Numbered from the stretch's first letter, positions 25,230 through 32,644 are shown. The stretch is DNA of 34,693 nt from Petrachloros mirabilis ULC683 (GCF_009939295.1 NZ_WVIC01000043.1:1-34693), one strand, 5' to 3'. Notes: generated by a model from the sequence alone, not told the origin. Program-made: numbers and translations.

Positions 25230-25787
25230 ATGAACGACGATCGTAACCACAGTTCCTTACTTATCCCACCTTCAACTCAAGATTGGATGCAAGGTGTGCT
25301 GAATGCCAAGGTCGTGCTGGTGATGTATGGAGACTATCAAGGCTCTAGAAGTGCGGACACTTACAAGCTGATTAAAGCGATCAAACAAGAGCTTAGTGCT
25401 TCTTTTGGACAGGATTATTTATGCTTTATCTTCCGTCATTTTCCGCAAGCACAGATTCATCCTCATGATCAACGGCCCGCTCAAGCTGCTGAAGCCGCTG
25501 CTGTCCAAGGACATTTTTGGTCAATGCATGATACTTTATTTGCCCATCAACAAAGGTTGGAGAATGGTTATCTTGTCGAGTACGCCAATGATTTAGGACT
25601 GGACATTCCTCAGTTTCTGAAAGAGTTGGCTAAACAAGTGCATGTCGATCGCATCAGAGAAGATATCGAAGGCGGAATGCAGAGTGGAGTGACGACTGCT
25701 CCAGCCCTGTTTATCAATGGAAATCGATATACCGGGCACTGGAACATGACGGAGTTGATGGCAGCCATGATTGCTGCAAGTCATTAA
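25230..25787 (+). CDS. DsbA-family thioredoxin-fold protein lacking the active-site cysteines
   Basis: The 185-residue DsbA-like protein has beta-strand VVLVMYGDYQ (~28-37), a helical insertion (residues ~90-140), and the cis-Pro loop TTAPALFINGNRYTG (~164-178). The usual CxxC (or CPxS) after 'DYQ' reads GSRS (residues 38-41), so both redox cysteines are missing; the only Cys is in DYLCFIFRHFP. There is no signal peptide, so it is cytoplasmic. Disulfide chemistry is therefore unlikely; a binding or glutathione-transferase-like (DsbA/HCCA2 relative) role is possible. It sits behind the second copy of the shared regulatory block. Confidence 0.82.
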   Translation: MNDDRNHSSLLIPPSTQDWMQGVLNAKVVLVMYGDYQGSRSADTYKLIKAIKQELSASFGQDYLCFIFRHFPQAQIHPHDQRPAQAAEAAAVQGHFWSMHDTLFAHQQRLENGYLVEYANDLGLDIPQFLKELAKQVHVDRIREDIEGGMQSGVTTAPALFINGNRYTGHWNMTELMAAMIAASH

Positions 25788-25837
25788 GCTCCCCGATCCC
25801 TACTCCCAATTCATATTTCAATTAGTCCAGTCAATTA

Positions 25838-25945
25838 TATAGCGGTTTACAGATCAATGGAGTACATGGGGTGCAGGGGGCACTGCCCCCTGCGTGGGGG
25901 TGGAACCCCCACACCCCGTATCTCACTCAGGTGAGAACCGCTATA
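25838..25945. mobile_element. MITE-like palindromic element, 108 bp (TATAGCGGTT ends)
   Basis: Ends TATAGCGGTT (25838) and AACCGCTATA (to 25945) are perfect inverted repeats. The interior is a long GC-rich palindrome (GGGTGCAGGGGGCA-CTGCCCCCTGC, then GGGGGTGGAACCCCC). Such TATAGCGGTT-bounded repeats are frequent in cyanobacterial intergenic DNA. No coding capacity. Confidence 0.65.
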
Positions 25946-25972
25946 AATCAGTCTTTCATTGAGGATAGTTCT

Positions 25973-26293
25973 ATGACGCATTTACTGGTACAAGGCAAGA
26001 ATGATTCTGAGCATGAAAGTACACCTCAGACCGATTCTCTTTGCAACTCCTCAGTTAATCATGCCCTGATTGCGATCGCACAAGAAGTCACTGAGTTGCT
26101 GAAACAAGCTTACCCGGTACAAGTTGACGAAATCGATCGCATGGGATTAATAGACGAGAATAGTGAGAGTTTCACCACATCAGTACGTGATTCAACAGCA
26201 GATAAAACAGGCGAAATTGATGCTGTTGAAAACGGAATTTGGCGATCGCAGACATCGCTCTACAAGTTATTTTCTCCAGCCAGAGCTATTTAA
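25973..26293 (+). CDS. Doubtful ORF running into AraC sequence in the wrong frame
   Basis: This open frame of 106 residues begins at ATG 25973 behind GAGG. The first ~63 residues (MTHLLVQGKNDSEHES... to GLIDENSE) resemble nothing I know. After about 26160 the DNA is that of an AraC-type HTH, read here out of frame (RSQTSLYKLFSPARAI). It is probably a remnant fused to the AraC tail by deletion; a functional product is doubtful. Confidence 0.3.
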   Translation: MTHLLVQGKNDSEHESTPQTDSLCNSSVNHALIAIAQEVTELLKQAYPVQVDEIDRMGLIDENSESFTTSVRDSTADKTGEIDAVENGIWRSQTSLYKLFSPARAI

Positions 26294-26343
26294 CACAACA
26301 GTTCAAGCGCATCACTGGAATGACTCCCAAACAGGTGCACTAA
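26163..26343 (+). pseudogene. Frameshifted C-terminal HTH of an AraC/XylS-family regulator
   Basis: The frame from 26163 reads VSPHQYVIQQQIKQAKLML (the SPxxYxxxxRxxxAxxLL helix of AraC). The frame from 26242 reads AIADIALQVIFSSQSYLTQ and then QFKRITGMTPKQVH, ending at TAA 26341. Joining them needs deletion of one T in the TTT at 26238-26240, giving KTE-LAIADIAL. The two halves are otherwise excellent AraC HTH sequence. The N-terminal ligand-binding part is missing, and stops block the frame just upstream. It is therefore a truncated and frameshifted relic. Confidence 0.85.
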
Positions 26344-26387
26344 CACAAACAAAAACTCACCATCGATTTACAAAGGAGAAACCTCTC

Positions 26388-27224
26388 ATGCCTTACATTA
26401 GCGTTGGTCAAGAAAACTCTGCAAACATTGATATCTACTACGAAGATCTGGGAACAGGTCAACCTGTTGTACTGATTCATGGATTTCCATTGAACGGACA
26501 TTCCTGGGAAAAGCAGGTCTTGGTTCTGCTGAACGAAGGATATCGGGTGATTACCTACGATCGCCGAGGATTTGGTGCTTCTAGCCAACCCTCATTTGGC
26601 TATGACTACGATACCTTTGCAGCAGATTTGAACGTGCTGATCACCCAGCTTGACCTGCAAAATACCGTGCTGGTCGGCTTCTCAATGGGAACAGGCGAAG
26701 TCACGCGCTATCTCGGCAAATATGGGTCAGAGCGGGTGCAGAAAGCCGTACTGATGGCGACCGTGCCGCCCTTTCTGCTGAAGACTGATGATAATCCTGA
26801 AGGCGTTGACCAAAGCGTTTTTGATGGCATTATGAAAGCGATCGTTGACGATCGTCCAGCCTACTTTTCTGCATTCTTTAGAGAATTTTTCAATGTGGAT
26901 GTCTTGCTGGGTGACCGTATCAGCAATGAAGCGATTCAGGCAAGTTGGAACGTGGCAGCAGGGGCTTCTGCGAAAGGGACTTTAGATTGTGTGCCATCCT
27001 GGCTCACCGATTTCCGCGATGATTTGCCCCACATTGATGTACCAACCCTGATCATTCATGGCGATGCCGATCGCATTTTACCGATTGAGTCTACCGCAGC
27101 CAGACTCCCGAAGCTGATTAAAAACAGTCAACTTGTTGTCATTCCTGGCGGGCCACACGCCATCAACTGGACTCACGCTGATCAGATCAATCCCGTGTTA
27201 CTGGACTTTCTTCAGCAGGAATAA
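26388..27224 (+). CDS. Alpha/beta hydrolase, non-haem chloroperoxidase/esterase-like
   Basis: The 278-residue alpha/beta hydrolase has oxyanion HGFPLNGHSW (~31-40), YDRRGFGASSQP, nucleophile elbow GFSMGTGE (Ser99), acid Asp in IIHGDADRILP, and catalytic His in GGPHAINW. This is the pattern of cofactor-free haloperoxidase/arylesterase-type enzymes. The substrate is unknown. ATG 26388 has AAAGGAG upstream; a longer frame from 26163 would include the AraC relic and is rejected. It directly follows the AraC relic (gap 44 nt), suggesting the lost regulator once controlled it. Confidence 0.9.
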   Translation: MPYISVGQENSANIDIYYEDLGTGQPVVLIHGFPLNGHSWEKQVLVLLNEGYRVITYDRRGFGASSQPSFGYDYDTFAADLNVLITQLDLQNTVLVGFSMGTGEVTRYLGKYGSERVQKAVLMATVPPFLLKTDDNPEGVDQSVFDGIMKAIVDDRPAYFSAFFREFFNVDVLLGDRISNEAIQASWNVAAGASAKGTLDCVPSWLTDFRDDLPHIDVPTLIIHGDADRILPIESTAARLPKLIKNSQLVVIPGGPHAINWTHADQINPVLLDFLQQE

Positions 27225-27367
27225 GCTGTTAAGCATCTAAACTGCATGTTGATCGCTCTCAAGCCCTTGCTACAAGGGGATTGACCTGGAAATTTAAATG
27301 CCGATCAGCTTAATCAGTGACCTGCTACATTTCTAATTTGTGAAAAAACTCTGTGATTCACCTCGTT

Positions 27368-27549
27368 GAGCTGATTGACTGACAAAAGTTGTACGCCCTC
27401 ACCCGAAACCCCTCTCCCAAAGGGCTTCGGTGTAAACACAAGTCTGAGAAAAACGACTTCACCCTGCATTCGCCCCCTACATCCCCCATTCTGGGGGACT
27501 GTGAGATAGTCAGAACCCCCCAATTGAGGTTTTGTCAGTCAACCAGCCT
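27368..27549. mobile_element. MITE-like element with 20-bp inverted ends
   Basis: Left end GAGCTGATTGACTGACAAAA (27368-27387) and right end TTTTGTCAGTCAACCAGC-CTC (27529-27549) are inverted repeats that match except for one gap and one base. Inside is the 30-bp block 27471-27500, which is identical at 29 of 30 positions to 22643-22672 in the first element, and a 'CTCTCCCAAAGGG' segment also common in cyanobacterial repeats. It lies in the 434-bp gap 27225-27658. A clear target duplication is not visible. Confidence 0.5.
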
Positions 27550-27601
27550 CATTGAGTCAGATTTGCCTAAGTACAGGACAAAAATTGGGAGTGTCGCAGA
27601 T

Positions 27602-27634
27602 ACGATTAGAATCGTTTTTCTGTTCTGAACAGAA
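27602..27634 (+). promoter_or_regulatory. Two adjacent dyads upstream of the ABM monooxygenase gene
   Basis: ACGATT-AG-AATCGT (27602-27615) is a perfect 6+2+6 palindrome. TTCTGTTC-T-GAACAGAA (27618-27634) is a perfect 8+1+8 palindrome. They lie 25-57 nt before ATG 27659, the usual place for a repressor site (TetR or MarR style). Neither resembles the 22470/25038 dyad. Confidence 0.55.
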
Positions 27635-27658
27635 CCTTAATTGGGAGGGACAAATTCG

Positions 27659-28237
27659 ATGTTGGAAGAATCTTTAACCATTGGCACAGACGAAGACTCT
27701 CAAGTCACGGCAATTATCTCTCATGTCGTGCGACCCGGACGCGAACAAGGCTACGAAGAGTGGTTTCATGGCATCGCCGCCGATGCCCAAAAATTTAAGG
27801 GGCATCTTGGGGTTAGCACGATTCGCCCTTCCGAGCACGCCCATCCTGAGTATGTTGTGATCCTCAAGTTCGATCGCTACGACAACCTTAAAATCTGGCT
27901 AGAGTCGGATGTCCGCCGCGAATGGATTGAGCGATTGCAGCCATTAATTGAAAAACCAGAGTCAATTCAAACTCTAACCGGATTAGAAACCTGGTTTAGC
28001 CTACCGAATAAATCCTTTAAAGCCCCTCCACCGAAGTACAAAATGGCGATCGTGACCTGGTTAGGAGTCTTCGTTACTCTGGCGATCGTCAGTCGATTGC
28101 TCACTCCGATTCTATCTAGCCTACCCATTCTACTCAATCAACTGATCACTACTGGACTCGTAGTCGCCCTGCTCACTTACTTGATCATGCCCCGCCTAAC
28201 CCAGCTATTTAAGCACTGGCTCTACCCTAAGCCCTAA
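27659..28237 (+). CDS. Antibiotic-biosynthesis-monooxygenase (ABM) domain protein with C-terminal membrane tail
   Basis: 192 residues. The N-terminal ABM/dimeric alpha-beta-barrel domain (~10-105) has TAIISHVVRPGREQGYEEWFHGIAADAQKFKGHLG, EYVVILKFD and WLESDVRREW. The C-terminal ~65 residues hold two TM helices (WLGVFVTLAIVSRLL and LITTGLVVALLTYLIM). This fusion is recurrent among membrane-bound ABM proteins; the domain binds or oxidises quinone- or haem-like compounds in characterised relatives, but no reaction is assigned here. ATG 27659 follows GGGAGGGA; an upstream start would add six residues. Confidence 0.85.
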   Translation: MLEESLTIGTDEDSQVTAIISHVVRPGREQGYEEWFHGIAADAQKFKGHLGVSTIRPSEHAHPEYVVILKFDRYDNLKIWLESDVRREWIERLQPLIEKPESIQTLTGLETWFSLPNKSFKAPPPKYKMAIVTWLGVFVTLAIVSRLLTPILSSLPILLNQLITTGLVVALLTYLIMPRLTQLFKHWLYPKP

Positions 28238-28336
28238 CCTTTGCTCTACCTCTGAAGGATCGCAACCATGACTGACCACGCTCAATCGTCGCAGCGAAAT
28301 TTCTTGAAGCTAGCTGCGGCAGCAAAGGAGACAAAT

Positions 28337-28789
28337 ATGAAGATCAACGCAATCAAAGGACATCTGGGAATCAGAACGGCAGTGCAAGACGCGACTTACG
28401 TGGAGGCTGCCGGGTGGGGTAAGTATCGGTGGTGGCGGTATCTGCTGGGGCTGATGATCATCCTCTTTGCCTGGATGGTCGCCGCCAACGTCGCCAGTGC
28501 GCTCGTCGCGCTCACACTCGGCGGCAAGGAGGGTATCGCGGCACTCACTCGGCTGGATTACGCCGCGTTCGGTTCCGTGGGGGGCTTCGTTGTGGTCATG
28601 GCGGGTTTTCCGGTATTTCTCGCGGGAATTCTCATCGCCGTCACCTTCATCCACCAGCGTCATCCCCGGACGCTCGTCACGGCACGGGAGAAGATCAGTT
28701 GGACTCGCGTCGGTCACGGCTTCGTGGCTGGGTTCGTGCCGTGGGTTTTGGTCGGTTGCAGCTCTTGCACTTCCAACAATGCGGATTGA
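28337..28789 (+). pseudogene. Truncated CPBP-type membrane protein (catalytic part missing)
   Basis: From ATG 28337 (strong AAGGAG) 150 residues can be read. WWRYLLGLMIILFAWMV, a second TM (GGFVVVMAGFPVFLAGILIAVTFI), then HQRHPRTLVTAREKISWTRVGHGF is the N-terminal layout of CPBP intramembrane proteases. The frame ends in GCSSCTSNNAD, and the catalytic EExxxR...FxxxH half is absent from all frames before 28930. The coding style is GC-rich, unlike its neighbours. An in-frame ATG at 28268 with its own Shine-Dalgarno would add 23 residues of different character (MTDHAQSSQRNFLKLAAAA), perhaps the start of another lost gene. Confidence 0.5.
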
Positions 28790-28933
28790 GATCCGCGTTA
28801 CTGCAATTGTTCCGTGAGTTTTGCACAAGCGGCAACGGGGTGATTCGGTGGCTACGCTAAGGAGAAGGACGCGCCAATAGAGAAACCGCTTTCGCTCCGT
28901 TAAAGCATCCACTTAAACACAGGAGAGATGCAA

Positions 28934-29311
28934 ATGTCAGAGAACAATAAAGCAATCTTAGAAGCGGCAAACGCGGCGATCGCTGGAGGCAACTATGAAG
29001 GATTCTTGTCATTCTGCGCCGACGACACGCAATGGACATTTGTAGGTGACAAGACCCTTAACGGAAAAGCAGCCGTTCGCCAATGGATGGCAACGACATA
29101 CGTAGAGCCGCCAAAGTTTATGGTTGCTCACTTGATCGCTGAGAGTGATTTCGTCACGGCACTCGGCGACATCACGATGAAGGACGAAGACGGGAAAGCG
29201 GCTCATTACTCGTACTGCGATGTCTGGCGCTTTCGCGACAGCAAGATTGTCGAATTAAGGGCTTTCGTCATCAAAACCGAGGTCAAGAATGAAACCAGCA
29301 GCGCAGTGTAA
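28934..29311 (+). CDS. SnoaL-like (NTF2-fold) protein
   Basis: The 125-residue NTF2-like alpha+beta protein reads NNKAILEAANAAIAGGNYEGFLSFCADDTQWTFVGDKTLNGKAAVRQWM, then strands with YSYCDVWRFRDSKIVELRAFVI. The SnoaL/ketosteroid-isomerase-like fold binds small hydrophobic molecules; members include cyclases, isomerases and hydrolases. The substrate is unknown. ATG 28934 is placed 6 nt after AGGAGAG; ATG 28928 is too close to it. Confidence 0.85.
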   Translation: MSENNKAILEAANAAIAGGNYEGFLSFCADDTQWTFVGDKTLNGKAAVRQWMATTYVEPPKFMVAHLIAESDFVTALGDITMKDEDGKAAHYSYCDVWRFRDSKIVELRAFVIKTEVKNETSSAV

Positions 29312-29370
29312 ATAATCTGCAAAACTCAGGATGTATTTTTGCAAAACAAGTTGTTCCCAAGGAGGCTGAT

Positions 29371-30336
29371 ATGGAGTACATGGAAGCTGCGGTACTGACC
29401 GCTTTTGGTAGCGCTGAGGTATTTGAATTTCAAACCATACCGAAGCCAGTTCCAAAAGCAACTCAAGTTCTGGTAAGAGTATATGCAACCTCGCTCAATC
29501 CCCTTGATTATCAAACTCGTCGAGGTGACTACAAAGATTTAGTTCGTCTCCCTGCAATTATCGGAGTTGACGTTTCGGGTGTGATTGAAGCGATTGGAGA
29601 GGCAGTCACCCATTTCCAGGTCGGAGATGAAGTTTACTACTCACCCCAGATTTTTGGCGAGTTTGGTAGTTATGCTCAATACCACGTTGCAGAGGAAAGT
29701 ATTGTTGCAGTTAAGCCGATTAATTTGACCCATGTTGAGGCAGCTTGCTTGCCGTTGGCAGGAGGAACCGCTTGGGATTGCCTTGTAACCAGAGGGAATT
29801 TACAAGTCGGTGAAACAGTTCTAATTCATGCTGGAGCGGGTGGAGTCGGTTCGATCGCAATTCAACTGGCGAAAGCAATGGGTGCTTATGTGTTTACAAC
29901 ATGCAGTGCAGAAAACTTTGACTTCGTTAAGAAACTGGGTGCAGATTATCCCATCGACTACAAGCATGAAAATTATATTGAAGTGATTGGGCGAGAAACA
30001 AATGGTCGGGGTGTTGATTTGGTTTTAGACACAGTTGGAGGAGACACGATTGGACGTAGCTCAGAGGTGATTTGTCCATTTGGCAACCTTGTCACAATTG
30101 TCGATACTGCAACTCCTCAAACACTTCTTGATGCCTGGGGTAAGAACTTGACAATTCACTTTGTTTTCAGCCCTCAATATAGGGACAAATTGGACGCACT
30201 GAGGAACCTGATTGAACGCGACCAGATTCGACCCATCATTGATTCAGTTCTGCCTTGGAGCGACATCGTTCAAGCTCATCAACGTTTAGAAAAGGGAAGA
30301 ATGCGAGGCAAGATTGTCCTGCAATTGACTGAGTGA
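29371..30336 (+). CDS. Zinc-free medium-chain dehydrogenase/reductase, quinone-oxidoreductase type
   Basis: The 321-residue NADP-dependent oxidoreductase has an N-terminal GroES-like domain (PAIIGVDVSGVIEAIGEAVTHFQVGDEVYY) and Rossmann motif HAGAGGVGSIAIQLAKAMGAYV (~150-171). There are no zinc-binding Cys/His clusters, as in the QOR/enone reductase branch. It is likely to reduce quinones or alpha,beta-unsaturated carbonyls. Good Shine-Dalgarno (AAGGAGG). It lies 59 nt after the SnoaL-like gene on the same strand. Confidence 0.9.
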   Translation: MEYMEAAVLTAFGSAEVFEFQTIPKPVPKATQVLVRVYATSLNPLDYQTRRGDYKDLVRLPAIIGVDVSGVIEAIGEAVTHFQVGDEVYYSPQIFGEFGSYAQYHVAEESIVAVKPINLTHVEAACLPLAGGTAWDCLVTRGNLQVGETVLIHAGAGGVGSIAIQLAKAMGAYVFTTCSAENFDFVKKLGADYPIDYKHENYIEVIGRETNGRGVDLVLDTVGGDTIGRSSEVICPFGNLVTIVDTATPQTLLDAWGKNLTIHFVFSPQYRDKLDALRNLIERDQIRPIIDSVLPWSDIVQAHQRLEKGRMRGKIVLQLTE

Positions 30337-30398
30337 TAAAAACGCACTGCTATTTTTCTCTGTTCTGATGCTACGAGCTACATCACAGGTCAGTCTTT

Positions 30399-30434
30399 GG
30401 CGATTCTCCTGTAGGAGAGGCTAAGCCAACGATG
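30399..30434. repeat. Dispersed palindromic repeat with TCTCCT-GT-AGGAGA core
   Basis: A perfect hairpin (30405-30418) lies inside TGGCGATTCTCCTGTAGGAG followed by AGGCTAAGCCAACGA. Repeats of this kind (CGATTCTCCT...AGGAGAGGCT-cGCCAACG) are scattered through filamentous cyanobacterial genomes. The SDR frame runs back through it, but that is not evidence of coding. Confidence 0.5.
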
Positions 30435-30530
30435 GCGGATATACAGCGAGTTAATTTTCGATGGTGGACTCACAGTGAATCGATCCATTTCAAGAGAGAA
30501 AAACCGGACTTAGATTTTAGGAGAAATAGA

Positions 30531-31286
30531 ATGATACTTCAGGATAAAGTGGCGTTAGTCACTGGTGGAACTTCGGGAATTGGTAGAGCTACCGCGATCG
30601 CGTATGCCCAACAACAAGCAAAGGTGGTGGTGGTGGGTCGTCGAAGGGATGAAGGAGAAGAAACGGTTCGATTGATCAAAGAAGCTGGCGGAGAGGCGAT
30701 TTTTGTGCAAGCCGATGTCACGAAAGAAGCCGATGTTGAAGCAATGGTTGACAAAGCGGTTGGCGTGTTTGGTCGGTTAGATATTGCCTTTAATAATGCA
30801 GGAACGGTCGGCGAAAACCCCTCATTGATTGAGCAAACAGAAGCGGAATACGATCGCACGATGAATGTCAATGTTAAAGGCATTTGGTTGTCGATGAAAT
30901 ATGAAATTGCTCAGATGTTGCAGCAGGGAAGTGGTTCCATCGTCAATACGGCATCTGCGAATGGAGTCGTTGCACTTCCTACCTTCCCCCTCTACACCGC
31001 GAGTAAAAGCGCGGTAATCGGTTTAACAAAAGCGGCTGCGCTCCAATATGCCAAAGCGGGGATTCGCATCAATGTCGTTGCACCAGCAGTAATCGAAACA
31101 GATATGTTTGAAGCAGCTACAGGTGGGCAGGATGAAGCCAAAGCTTACATGGCAGGACTTCACCCGATCGGACGAATTGGAACACCGCTTGAAGTTGCAA
31201 ATGCAGTCCTGTTTTTATCATCTGACCTGGCATCGTTCACAACAGGTGAAACATTGATGGTCGATGGTGGGTTTGTAGCGCAGTAG
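30531..31286 (+). CDS. Short-chain dehydrogenase/reductase (classical SDR)
   Basis: 251 residues. Cofactor motif TGGTSGIG (~12-19), NNAG (~90), Ser of VNTASANG, catalytic YTASK, and C-terminal GETLMVDGGFVAQ are all intact. The VVVVGRRRDE after beta-2 suggests NADP(H). The reaction is probably oxidation or reduction of a small alcohol or ketone; substrate unknown. ATG 30531 has AGGAG at the right distance; the frame is open to 30432 but that part overlaps a dispersed repeat. Confidence 0.92.
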   Translation: MILQDKVALVTGGTSGIGRATAIAYAQQQAKVVVVGRRRDEGEETVRLIKEAGGEAIFVQADVTKEADVEAMVDKAVGVFGRLDIAFNNAGTVGENPSLIEQTEAEYDRTMNVNVKGIWLSMKYEIAQMLQQGSGSIVNTASANGVVALPTFPLYTASKSAVIGLTKAAALQYAKAGIRINVVAPAVIETDMFEAATGGQDEAKAYMAGLHPIGRIGTPLEVANAVLFLSSDLASFTTGETLMVDGGFVAQ

Positions 31287-31423
31287 TCGATTGACCGCGT
31301 ACTGAATGTGATCGGCGGATTTCAAATTTGGGCATCGAAGCTCAGACCGAATGCGGTTTGAGCGCGGCGAAGGTGGCGACAGGAACACACTAGATTTCTC
31401 TGAAAGATAGAGAGGGTTGCATA

Positions 31424-32302
31424 ATGAAAATACGCTACGGGTTTCGACAGGTCGGCGATGTCGAAGTGTTTTACCGCGAGGCGGGGTCAAGCGATGCGCC
31501 AGTGATACTGCTGTTGCATGGCTTTCCGACTGCTAGCCACATGTTCCGCGACCTGATTCCTCTCCTTGCCGATCGCTTTCGGCTAGTTGCGCCGGATCTG
31601 CCTGGTTTCGGACAGACCAAAGCGCCGCCGCGCGGGACATTTGACTACACGTTCGATCGCCTTACCGACGTGATCGAGGGCTTCACTGATACGTTGTCGC
31701 TCGATCAATATGTGCTCTACATCTTCGACTACGGTGCGCCGGTGGGTCTGCGTCTGGCAATGCGCCATCCTGAACGGATATCTGCGATTGTCTCGCAGAA
31801 CGGCAACGCCTACCTTGAGGGGTTCAGTGGCGAATGGGGTACGTGGGAGTCCTATTGGCGCGAGCCGAGCGCAGCGAACCGGGAAGCCTGCCGAACCTCA
31901 CTCGCACCGGACACAATCCAGAACTGGCAGTATGGTACCGGAGCCGATCCAAACCTTTTGTCGCCCGACGGCTACGAACTCGACATCGCCTACATGGGGC
32001 GACCGGGCGCGGAAGAGATCCAGCTCGATCTAATCCTCGACTACCGCAGCAATGTTGCGCTCTATCCGGTTTTCCAGTCCTACTTTCGCAAGCACCGTCC
32101 GCCACTTCTCGCCGTTTGGGGCCGTCATGATCCGGCGTTTCTGCCTGCTGGTGCCACTGCTTATCAGCGAGATCTCCCGGATGCAAAGATTCATCTGCTC
32201 GATGCCGGACATTTCGCGCTGGAGACACATGCGGAGAAGGTGGCAACTTTGATCCGCGCATTCCTCGACAGCGAGATCAGTTCCACCACGGTGAAAATCT
32301 AG
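31424..32302 (+). CDS. Alpha/beta hydrolase with Asp nucleophile (epoxide hydrolase/haloalkane dehalogenase-like)
   Basis: The 292-residue enzyme has oxyanion HGFPTASHMFRDLIPLLAD (~32-50), DLPGFGQT, Asp102 in the nucleophile elbow IFDYGAPVG, acid Asp in WGRHDPAFLP, and His in DAGHFALETH. An Asp nucleophile places it with epoxide hydrolases and dehalogenases rather than esterases. Tyr follows the Asp where haloalkane dehalogenases have a halide-binding Trp, which favours the epoxide hydrolase side. Codon use is strongly GC-rich compared with the SDR before and DUF5996 gene after, so a separate acquisition is likely. Confidence 0.88.
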   Translation: MKIRYGFRQVGDVEVFYREAGSSDAPVILLLHGFPTASHMFRDLIPLLADRFRLVAPDLPGFGQTKAPPRGTFDYTFDRLTDVIEGFTDTLSLDQYVLYIFDYGAPVGLRLAMRHPERISAIVSQNGNAYLEGFSGEWGTWESYWREPSAANREACRTSLAPDTIQNWQYGTGADPNLLSPDGYELDIAYMGRPGAEEIQLDLILDYRSNVALYPVFQSYFRKHRPPLLAVWGRHDPAFLPAGATAYQRDLPDAKIHLLDAGHFALETHAEKVATLIRAFLDSEISSTTVKI

Positions 32303-32416
32303 CACTGACAAGATTTTAGTCCCGCTTGGAACCTTACCCTTTGTTGCCACATTGGATTTAAGTTGAATAGAACAACGGATACGCGACAGGTAAATACTTG
32401 ATTAATTTGGAGTTAT

Positions 32417-32596
32417 ATGAGTTGCAACCATCTCAATGATCTGACTGCTGAAACCCTCATTTCTAAAGCAAACTATCCCATGTTTCGCTGTGAAGAATGC
32501 ATACGGATCAATAGTCGCTGGGTACACCTCCGCATTTGCCAAACCTGTGGAGAGATGCTGTGTTGTGAAGGAAAAGGACTATTGAAGCGATTTTGA
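32417..32596 (+). pseudogene. Truncated UBP-type zinc-finger protein (59 codons)
   Basis: ATG 32417 (after GGAG) reads MSCNHLNDLTAETLISKANY, then FRCEECIRINSRWVHLRICQ and TCGEMLCCEGKGLLKRF. This matches the bacterial UBP zinc finger (CxHL...CeeC...WVHLRxCqxCGxxxCC) through its first six zinc-ligand-type residues. The essential His-rich end (HATKHF...HP) is missing: the frame diverges after CC and stops at 32594-32596. Nothing in the other frames restores it. It may be a short relic or an odd mini-protein; I favour relic. Confidence 0.6.
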
Positions 32597-32644
32597 TATC
32601 ATTTAGCTCTCTTCCGATATCTTTCCTCAAATGGAGGTTTTTTC

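Noticed and set aside
26163-26387. N-terminal extension of the alpha/beta hydrolase back to GTG 26163
   Set aside because: The extension is AraC HTH sequence read through a frameshift; the hydrolase has its own Shine-Dalgarno and family-typical start at 26388.
28310-28912. 200-codon minus-strand ORF opposite the CPBP fragment
   Set aside because: It is rich in Arg/His/Asp with no fold pattern; the plus strand gives TM helices. Typical shadow in GC-rich DNA.
30432-30530. N-terminal extension of the SDR
   Set aside because: It begins inside a dispersed palindromic repeat and precedes a good ribosome site at 30531; SDRs start with the strand before TGGTSGIG.
31824-32261. Overlapping ORFs in other frames of the Asp-hydrolase gene
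   Set aside because: All lie within the coding region whose plus frame has an intact catalytic triad.
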